Shown one piece after another: positions 55,216-64,000 of a stretch of DNA of 64,000 nt. The DNA is from Promerops cafer (taxonomy: Eukaryota > Chordata > Aves > Passeriformes > Nectariniidae): the NCBI GenBank assembly GCA_013398275.1, contig VZSE01004149.1, positions 1 to 64,000 on the forward strand, read 5' to 3'. Numbering within the stretch: the stretch's first letter is position 1; each line of letters begins with the position of its first letter. Both the position numbers and the translations under genes were made by a program. The notes under the pieces are model-generated. The model made no database searches. It was not told where the DNA came from and worked only from the letters and a program-made list of their open reading frames with translations.

Positions 55216-57222
55216 GCATTTCACAGCACTTCTACCTGTGCCTCTGTAACAAATATCTCAGATGAGAGCGAGCCCTGCATGTACATAACCCTAACGGTGC
55301 CTGAGAGTCTATTATTATTCTTATTTTTATTTATAATGCAGATAGCCCTAATTAGAGGTCCCAATGAGACACCATTCATATCATTACTATTCTTCTCCAC
55401 CCTACTTAGTCACATGTGGCATACTATGTAGTAGTCACTAAGGAATAATTATGTAAGCTAACAGCAAATTATCCAACTTATCTACCTGTGCTGCCAAAAC
55501 ACCAAGTTTTATTTCTTGCCAGTTTTCTGCCCTTTTGCTTAAAGTAGTTGTAGCAAAAAAGAAAGTGCTATCATCTCCCTGAAGAGTTTTCTTCTATATT
55601 GAGCCCTTTACTCACCTTCATTTTAAGTCAGATGAGCCAAACAGCTGCATGTCCTCTGAGGGCTTTTATACCTTGTGGGATTTGCCTCCTCCCTTTTCCT
55701 GGGCATCATGGGAATGAGAGGTGGGACCCATAAGGGGTATATTAATCCCAGCCTTTTCTAAAGGGCATCAATCTCTCTGGGATCAGCTGGGATAAGAGCT
55801 CTCCTCTCATTTCAGTGAAGAGGATCTTTCAGCTTATCTTAGCTTGTCTTTAGCAGGTGATTTGGGCATCTAAAGCAACAGAGGCTTTGAAGACACTGAA
55901 GAAAATAGCATTGAACATGGAATATTTTAGTTCATGATTTTGGTTTGTGTGTTCAGGGGTGGTAAGGTGCTTTTGTAATTTCTCGTTCTGTTCTTGATTT
56001 TTTTTTTTTTTTTAAGAGGAGCGCAACTTCCTGAAATTCCAGTTGTGTCAAGGATGACATGTCAGATTTTTTCAGCAGTATCATCATGTCACAAAAAGAA
56101 CCTGACCTGTGGCAAAGGGGATGTTTAAGACTGAGGCTTCAGATGAGTAAGTTGAAGATCGTGACCAGGAGAGGGTGGGTGAGCAGGGTACCTGGTCAGG
56201 AGTTATTGTGAGGGGGTTTTGAAGGCAGCATGGTGAGAAACAGTGTCTATTTGAGGGCCCCCCAAGGCTTTTCACAAGCGCAGCGGATGCATTTATGTGT
56301 CTTACAGCACACAAGTGCATCCACCTCACTCACAGAAATGCCATGTAACTTTGCCTCTCACTAACCCAGGTGCCAATCATAATAACAGCCACAGCCTTAG
56401 GCTCAGGATGAAGCCCGAGGCTCGAGGACCCAGTCACACTTAGGAGAGGGCTCTTTATTATAGCTGACTAAGAGGCTAACTGGCAATCACAGGGCCTTCC
56501 AGGGCAGACTCATTTCAGGTCTAATGTGGATTCACATCGCTGGTCAGCCAAAAGATAAGTCGCAGGCTACAGCCTGGAGATGGGATAATAGTAGGGTAGC
56601 AGGCTGGAAATTCCCAGGATAGATTTAAAAATCAGCAGAGGGAAAAGGGATGTCCTCTTAAGGGCCTCTTAGGACAGCTAAAGGGAGTGGCTCTACTTTT
56701 GATTGCAGCCGTAGGGTGTGCAGTGCGGAACAGTTCCAGTCTGTGCTGTGTTGTCTAGTGTGTATTTGGGATCCCTTGGATCAGAAATCTCTGCCTTTTC
56801 CCCTCGAGGGCCTTATCACCTGTTCTCTTACCGGCGGGCTTGACCATGTCTCCGAGTCGCAACTTGGAAGCATTGATTTGGATGTCTTTTGAGGCCTTGT
56901 TCCTGGCTGTATCACCATCTGTCCTTTCCAGCCATGAGTTGTAATGTCGTGGGGCTTGTAAGATTGTATGGATACGGGGAGCATTCGAAACGTAGCATTG
57001 TCTCACAGCCATCTTGATCATCGTGACCAACAGTTCTTTTAACAGGCCACTCTGTTACAGTCTTTTCTTCTGCTCCTTAGAGCCTCCTCCATCCACCGTT
57101 GCCATACCATTGGTCATCTCTTTTGGTGTCGTCTCAGTCCTTGCTGTTATTCTTCTTGACGGGAACTTTTTTTATCATCCTTGTGTCACACAGTTTGTAG
57201 CATGAGTGTTGCTTGTATTTAG
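55216..57222. other. Unassigned, probably decayed retroelement sequence in part
   Basis: A T-run lies at 55998-56016. On the - strand, AATAAAG near 56455 followed by a GATTGGCACC string near 56380 is reminiscent of an LTR 3' end plus primer-binding site, and a 91-codon - frame at 56755-57030 is open, but neither is firm. No host exon seen. Confidence 0.3.
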
Positions 57223-57226
57223 CCTG

Positions 57227-57682
57227 TGTTATAGATAGATAATACGATGGTTGGCTCTCACAATTAAGAGATAAATATTATGTGTATGTTAAGAGAAAAG
57301 TTTATAGTTTATAGTTAATGTTATTTTCGTATGTTGTCCCTGTAGTCTTCTTTCCCTTCTCTCTTGTATTGTAGTCACTAGTCGGGGCATATAGGGGAGG
57401 GCAGGCTGGTTACTAGGAGGAGTGGCATGGCAACACCTGACCTCCAATCAAGTTGTAAGAAAGTGATCTCCACCAATCGACAGCAAAGAAAGAGTTGACT
57501 GACAAGACTTTGGGAGGGGCTAAGGCTATAAAAGGCAGAGCATCCATGTTGTAAATGAGCACATGGCTAACTGCTCATGGAGGCTCCCAGTGCTGCAAGT
57601 TTTCCTTATTCAGTCCTTTGTTTTATTTCTGTTAAGGTTTAATAAACGTTTAAAATTTTAAAAGTAAGCTTCCTTTCTCACA
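57227..57682 (+). mobile_element. Solo LTR, 456 bp, with 4-bp target duplication
   Basis: Starts TGTTATAG and ends TTTCTCACA. CCTG lies immediately outside both ends (57223-57226 and 57683-57686). TATA box GCTATAAAAGGCAG near 57526 and TAATAAACG near 57640 give full promoter and poly(A) layout on the + strand. No internal retroviral sequence adjoins it. A 4-bp duplication favours an ERV1-type integrase, but 4 bases can match by chance. Confidence 0.78.
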
Positions 57683-57764
57683 CCTGGAACTGCTCTGCCC
57701 TGTGAATAGATTGGGGGATAGGTGGAGTAGAAAGAAGACTTTACAAGTAACATTTTGCTTTGCT

Positions 57765-57910
57765 TGGGGTTGGGGTTGGGTTTAGGGTCAGGCTATAGGG
57801 TTTGGGTTGCGCCTTAGGGTAAGGGTTGCGTTTTGGGTTCGGTTGGGCCTTAGCATTAGGGTTATGTTTAGTGTTAGGGCTGGGCCTTAGGGTAATGGTT
57901 AGGGTTAGGA
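57765..57910 (+). repeat. Degenerate interstitial telomeric repeat (TTAGGG)n
   Basis: About 145 bp of T/G-rich sequence with six exact TTAGGG words plus variants (TTTGGG, TTGGGG, TTAGCATTAGGG). G-rich strand is the + strand. The tract starts about 80 bp after the solo LTR. Confidence 0.85.
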
Positions 57911-58500
57911 TTTTTTGGACACTCTGTGGATGAAAAGGAGTAGTTCAGACTCCTGGCCTAACTTAAGTGGGGGATCCTGCATCTCATTTCTAACTGCACA
58001 GGGAATCTCACAAGTCCACCACAGTCTTGTGTTGTGCCTATTGCCCTTGTTGCTTCATTGCAAAACATTTTATTTTGCATGAATGATCTTGAAATACCTT
58101 CAAGTTTTTGCCATATCCGTGTCCTGTGAAAATGCAGCTCTTAACAGAGCAGGATGCTGGCTGAGAGGAATGGGAGAAGATTGCTGATGTCCTACACTTA
58201 GGACCCAGTCATATCTTGTGTCAGACCTCGTTGAAAATGAGCAACAATGGTGACAGGGATAGACAAAGGATGAACTTAACTGAAAACTTTGCATTAAGTC
58301 TGTCTTACATGGCATAAAAAGCAAAACTGCTAAGATAACATGAAGTAGACAAGGAGACATAAAATTTAAAAAATAGTAGCTGAACACAGTCTCAATTTTA
58401 TTACATATGAGAAATAAAGTAAATAAGAAAAATAATTTAATTGGCGAGAACAGCTAGCCACAACAGTCAGATGGACTTAGTTCCTTCTTGACTGAACGAG
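57911..58500. other. Non-coding stretch
   Basis: No recognisable feature. Confidence 0.4.
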
Positions 58501-58504
58501 GAAG

Positions 58505-58690
58505 AAGGAAGGTCAGGCATTGGGATGGGACTGCCCAGGGAAGTGGTGGACTCACCGACTCTTGTGTTCAAGAAACCACTCAACATGGCCCTCTGTGCTC
58601 TGGTCTAGTTGACAAAATGGTGTTTGGTCAAATGTTGGATTCAATGATCTTGGAGGTCTTTTCCCACCTTAATGATTCCATGATTCTAAG
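58505..58690 (+). mobile_element. CR1 LINE 3' fragment
   Basis: Shows the CR1 3' terminus in order on the + strand: CTGCCCAGGGAAGTGGTGGA near 58530, GTCTAGTTGACAAAATGGTG near 58604, GATCTTGGAGGTCTTTTCCC near 58647 and ATTCCATGATTCT at the end. Confidence 0.93.
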
Positions 58691-61600
58691 TGAATGGGAT
58701 ATCTTCAGTAGTTTGAATGCAGCCTTTCACATCTAAAGGATGGAAGTGACAGAAGCTTCAGACCTTTCTGTGTGCCCTCACAGATGAATCAGTCAGTATT
58801 ACGTGTTTAGTATCCCTAAGCCTGATGGCTGCAGTAACCCTTCACTCCCTTTTTAACCTTTTGGGTGCTGGTGTTTTGCCCCCTTACTATCAAACTTCTA
58901 AGGGTTTCACTAGAAGCCTAGGTGCTGGAAACATCACCTGATGCTCAGAACAGAGAGCATTTGACATTTTCTCCATTTGAATGTGATATGTAAACTGGCC
59001 AGAATAAAGTTTCTAACACAATTTGAAGCATTAAAATGCAAGCATTCTTTATCTGTGCAGGACGCACAGATAAAATCCCCTTATTCTGTGTGTGCGGTGA
59101 GACTTTACAACAAGGTATTTATCCACCATAATCACACATATTGATTAAAATGTGCTTCTTACCCAATACATAAACATCACTTTCCTAGAACTAATGTGAA
59201 TGCATCTGCTTCCAACTGGAAGTTTTTTTATGGTCCCAGAGAGTCATAAAAAGGGGTCTCTGGTGGTTGTATTCACTGAATGCTTCAATATTAAAGGTGA
59301 CCTTTCCCTGAACTTTTTCTTTGGGCATGTGCTATTGCTTCTGTGTTACAAGACTTGCAAAAAACCACCATAGTCCTTTTTATCAATTTCTCCACTGGTT
59401 CCAGCCATGTTGATCATCCTGTGTTCATACCTTTACATCCTTTTATTTATTTTTTTTTTTGCCATGTAGTCTTTAATTTCTATTCAGCAGCTTCAAGAGA
59501 ACTGAAATTTCTCTTCTCTGTTATTAAGTGCTGTGCCTCATGCTCTGTGTGGTAAGCAATGCAAAGCATCCCTGCACACCATGCTTACTGGACAGAGAGC
59601 TTCCCACTGTTCCTCGGCTCTGGCTGCACAGATGCTCACTGCCACAGCTCTGTGCTGACTCCTTGATTTCAGCTGCAGAGCAATGCCATGGTGTTTCTAA
59701 CTTGGATGATGATGCCTTGTGCCTAGCACACTCAGCACCCTTGTCCATGTCAATTCGCCTGTGCAAAATAAAGATAAGTGTGTAGAGATAATACAGCACT
59801 GTCCAGAAGGGACAGTGTTGTAGACAGACTGCACAGAGGGAGAGAGATCAGTGCTTGATTCCCTTTTAGATTCTCTCCTGTGATGTGCTACACAGCCCTT
59901 CCTCTGGCCCTTTAAATATTTGGCTGCAAAGTACTGTGTGTTGGGGTTATCCTTCTGTAAGGCCATTTCTTCTGTACAGGCTTTTCTGAATTGATAGAAG
60001 ACATGGTAAAAATGTCTTAGTGCCTTTTGACAATGACAGGGAAGGGGAAATTATTTTCTGTCAGTATTAGAGTATGTCAAGTAACAACCTCAAAGAACTT
60101 GCTGACAACTCATCACTAGGAGGATTCATGTTCGATTTTTTCTCAGTGTGAACTGGGAGGAAGGAGCAAATAAAATTCCTATCCAGAGAAGAAGAGCAGA
60201 ACAGCAATTACCCAAATTATAACTGGTCTAACATGGTACAAGGGACCTGTATTTCCTTTGGCCTTCCTACTGATGAGACTCCAGTAGCTGTTGGTTGTCA
60301 TTCTTCTGGTACAAATTACAGTCTTCTAGAATTGGATTGATGCAAAAGAGATTGTGTTAAATCTGTTTTAATTATCCACTTGATATTGTACTGTTTCCTT
60401 ATGTAGCCCATTAGTCAAATCTGTTGGATGCTACAGCTGACTTGACTTTTGGAGGTGAGGCAAGTGACTCTTGCTTATGGAAAGAATAAATTGACTTACC
60501 ATTGTGTCCAACTGTGTTCAGAATTTCGTTGGGCAATCTGTGCCCTTAGTAATCTCTCTGTCTCAAGAAAGGAAATGGGTAAACGCTCTAAATTGAAAGA
60601 GATATGGTAAAATATCTGTGCTCAGTTTATGGGAAACACAAAGATAAATATATACTTTGCAATATATTTCACTGCAGTATTGGGACCTGGCTACAGACAG
60701 GAAAGCTAAAAATGCAACAGCAAAAAAATGGGAAGAAAATTAAGACAGAAGGATCCGGGGTCACATGTTTATGAACTAGATAGGTATTATTAGCTTAATT
60801 TAAATGGTTTCTTACCACTTGAGAGAGTTTCATATATGTTCTTGTCTTGCAACTAAATGATGCTTCCTTCCCACTCCCACAAGTTTTTTTCCTCCTCCAC
60901 AGCCACAGCACCAGTGACCTTGCATTCAGGTAATACCAGCTGAGCTTTTTTTAGCCCAGTGTATATAGCTGAATTCAGTGCTCTTAATTTTTTTCAGCTT
61001 TATTTTACAAGGTTTACAGACATTGAAATGTTACGGCATATTTAAACATTGAGATCAGTTCAATTGTCCTTATCTTTTTGTCTAACACAGTGTAAATTCT
61101 GCTTTGTCAGGCTGGGGTATGTGAATGCATGTGCGTGAGAGGAAATTCAATGAGCTTCAGTGCTGAGAGCAGCAGATTATTTTTTGCTCTTCTCAAAGCA
61201 AGTAGCTGTGATTATAGTTCATCCACGCACATGAAAAAAACCCCAGAGTACAGGTCCTTAGTATGTGTCAGGCTCTGGTTTTCCAGATTGCTGCTTTGAC
61301 ATCTAACACGGACAGAAATGTGTGGTGTTTTTAAATTTGTATCTTGGATTTTTGTGCAACATTTCCAGAGATGGTCTCTGTGTGGTATTGGTTGCTAGCA
61401 GCTCACTTTACATTCGCGGAGCGGATCTTGCGCAGAAGCATTTTTACTGAAGACAAAAAAAATCTGTCTCAAAATGCTATAGCAAAATTTCTTGTATTGA
61501 AACCATCCCAGACCAAATAATAATTCGATACATGTGAATTGACAAAAAGAATCTTCAATTAATGTACAAATTTGGATTCTGAAATAGATAGTAATGACAG

Positions 61601-62440
61601 GGAACAAACTGCACTTCTGAGACATTATAATTTTAGGATCCTAAATGGCCATTTTTAAATCTTGAAATGTAAGGTGCAGTACAAATGTTATTACTTCTTT
61701 ATTTTTTATTGGCACTGTAAGGTTTTATGGGCAATGTAGTTAGAAAATGGAGATCTGGTTGAATTCTAGGGCTTACCTAGATGTTCAGGACCACTTATTC
61801 CCATTCCTGGAAATGCATGCATTAGCTTCCTGTTTCAGTTTTGGACATTGCTTCCTCATGTATTACCTTAAGAGCTGATTGAAACTTGTTTTCACTAGCC
61901 CATTGTAGCATGAGTTGTGTGCAGTCTATTTAATTTGATTACCCTGGAGGCCAAGATCTGCTTGACTTTATACTCTTATCCAGCTTTGGTTGGTATAAAG
62001 CAAAATTGAGCTCAGTCCAGCAAGATGCCAATGAAGGCTGTTAAATTTTGGCCATCCCCTGCCAGGAAAGGCTGTTTAATTTTGTGTGATGCTGAGATTT
62101 TGTGTAACCCTGAGGCCACCAGCTTCATGCTGAAAGGAATACGGGTGGTCTCAGTGATGCGACAAAAGCTGTTTTCAGAGCTTGTCACACCAATACTGGG
62201 ACAGGACTTCAGCAGCATTACAGCACTCCCACTCTTTCTGTGTTCCAAAGCCACTCTGAAAGAAGACGGGTAAACCTGCCACAACGAATGCCAGCTCTCC
62301 CCATCTGGCAGTGGAGAAAGGAGATCCTCCTGCAGTGCTTAGTGGCAATTTAGACACAACAGTCCCTCCTTCAGTCGTGTGGCCATGTTGAAATGGTAGA
62401 GGGGAGAGCCAGGCAGTGCCTGCACTCAAAAGAAATAGGG
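58691..62440. other. Non-coding stretch
   Basis: AT-rich sequence without a supported gene, RNA, LTR or tandem array. Only short chance open frames. A T-run lies at about 59450-59460. Confidence 0.45.
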
Positions 62441-62446
62441 AAAGAA

Positions 62447-62830
62447 TCACAGAATCAGAATCACAGACTGTTGTGTGTTAGAAGGGACTTTAAAGATCAT
62501 CTTATCCCTCGCACTGCCATGGGCAGGGACACCTTCCATTAGTGCAGGTTGCTCCGAGCCCTGTCCAACTGTCTTTGAACACTTTCAGGGGTTGGGCAGC
62601 CACAGCTTCTCTGGGCAACCTGTGCCAGGGTCTCAAGACCCTCACAGGGAAGAAATTCTTCCTAATATATAATCTAAACCTACTCTCTGTCAGTTTGAAG
62701 CCATTTCCCCTCATTCTGTGACTTCAGTTCCTGATGCAGCGTACCTCTCCAGCTTCCTCATGGGAAGATACAAGAAGGTTCTGTGAGATCTCCATACAAC
62801 CTTCTCTTCTCCAGACAAAATGCAGCAGTC
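62447..62830 (-). mobile_element. CR1 LINE 3' fragment, minus orientation
   Basis: Starts AATCACAGAATCAGAATCACAG (reverse of the CR1 3' octamer repeats) and continues through CTGCCATGGGCAGGGACACC, GGTTGCTCCGAGCCCTGTCC, GGGTTGGGCAGCCACAGCTTCTCTGGGCAACCTG and CCCCTCATTCTGTGAC, the standard reverse-complement order of an avian CR1 3' region, about 380 bp. Confidence 0.95.
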
Positions 62831-64000
62831 CACAGTTCTTGCTCAGTATTCTCTCTTTCTGGTTGTTGCTCAAACCCTATCTCCTAGTCTCTTCAGACTT
62901 ATTTCTTCAGAGTTCCTTTTTTTTTTTTTTTCCTTTGAGTTCCATAGACCACTTCACCTCCAGAGTAAATCCATGAGAGAAAAAGAAATTATATATTTGA
63001 TATTTGCCATCACCTTGCCTTGCCTGTTTAGCCCACAGGTTATTTAGGTTATAAATGTGCTCTGCCAAGTACTTTGCATGGCAAGGATCTGTCCCTGAGT
63101 GCTTGTTAGGCACTGCTATCCTAATGTTCATTGAAAACTTTGTTAGCTGAGGATGAGGTTATTAGCACTAATTGGTTGCTAATTGGATGCGATCAACAGT
63201 CGCCAATGTTTAAGAATCACTTTATTTGTAACAACACTTTATGCAACATCTTTGTACAACCTCTCACATCTGCCTGAGGCATTTGCAATGTCGTCAAAAA
63301 GCCACCTCTAACTTTTGATCACCCTGATGATGCACTATGAGATCCAGCAAAGCAATTTAGTTTTCTTAAACAGGTATCAGAATAATGCTACCTTTCATGG
63401 CATTAAAATTACTTTGCAGCAACAAATATTCGTAGAACAGCAATATGTGAACAGAGATTAATGTTTTGCATAGTGGGACAAGTAATTTCAATTCTGCCCA
63501 CGTCATGCCAAAAAATAACAAAGCTAAATGAAATTGATAGTATGGAAATGACAGCACTCTCTTTGCTTGCTAAATGCTCTTTCCTAGCTCCGAATGCCCT
63601 CTCCCACAAGCTCTGGAGTCTACAGCAAGTCACATTTCATCTTAAGCAAGGAAAAAGAGATTCAGAGACATGCAGGCTGGTCTTTTTAAACCATTAATGA
63701 GAGACAAAGTGTTAGCATAAATGAATGGGACAAACCCAGTATTTCACAAGGACCGATAAAGAATAGATACACTTTGGGTTTAAATAATTACAGACCCTTT
63801 TCTGTTCATAGTTACTTAAATTACTTGAAAGATGGGTGAATTCAGTACAGGGGGCTCTGTCTAAATATAATTGATGATGAGTTACTGAAATAGGCTTTAG
63901 ATCTGTTCTTCGAGTTTCAGTGCTTTTCTCAAGGTGACTGATGGTAATTTACAGGGGTAGCAGCAATTCCTTGAAAGCTGGAAGCACCATTGATTTTGAC
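62831..64000. other. Non-coding stretch
   Basis: AT-rich. No supported gene or repeat other than a T-run at about 62917-62931. Confidence 0.4.

Noticed and set aside
56375..57030. Possible minus-strand LTR with primer-binding site
   Set aside because: Only an AATAAA and a weak GATTGGCACC string. No termini, target duplication or retroviral coding sequence could be defined, so it is left as unassigned.

Overview
The window is vertebrate nuclear DNA with multi-exon genes, GT-AG introns, CpG islands and vertebrate protein families. CR1 LINE 3' ends (18.9, 58.5 and 62.4 kb) and several endogenous-retrovirus LTR types point to a bird, and the LTR types suggest a passerine. The species assignment is inference. 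Three single N bases (28963, 32291, 50652) mark scaffold joins, and two of them sit beside perfect duplications that look like assembly artefacts.

Left third (1-27.5 kb), gene-bearing: the last four exons of WASHC1 (WASH complex actin nucleation-promoting factor, + strand) converge tail-to-tail on a complete DDX11 (ChlR1-type Fe-S DEAH helicase, - strand, 25 recognisable coding exons plus a tentative terminal exon, CpG-island promoter at 19.2-19.8 kb). Next is a C2H2 zinc-finger gene (- strand, 15 fingers, one finger recently amplified four-fold). Then a four-exon + strand gene predicts a complete 260-residue secreted protein resembling the N-terminal region of acrosin-binding protein (ACRBP); it is the most interesting gene here.

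Middle (27.5-49.6 kb), no convincing host gene: an orphan CpG island, then dense retroviral remains. Four solo LTRs in the whole window have clean target-site duplications (33.4 kb GCAAAG; 34.4 kb CCTGG; 40.3 kb CTTCC; 57.2 kb CCTG). A ~150-bp degenerate satellite rich in the octamer ATTTGCAT is interrupted by LTRs. An 814-bp near-identical inverted repeat is built from a retroviral LTR, primer-binding site and leader. There is also a broken env remnant and a polypurine-tract/LTR junction.

Right third (49.7-64 kb): a succession of unrelated tandem arrays (about 75 bp, then 191/211 bp, then about 30 bp, then about 62 bp units), an ERV LTR, a degenerate interstitial TTAGGG tract at 57.8 kb, CR1 fragments, and about 5 kb with nothing recognisable. 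WASH and DDX11-derived copies are subtelomeric in primates. Here the intact genes lie about 40 kb from telomere-like repeats and satellites, so a subtelomeric or formerly terminal location is a reasonable hypothesis, not a demonstrated fact.
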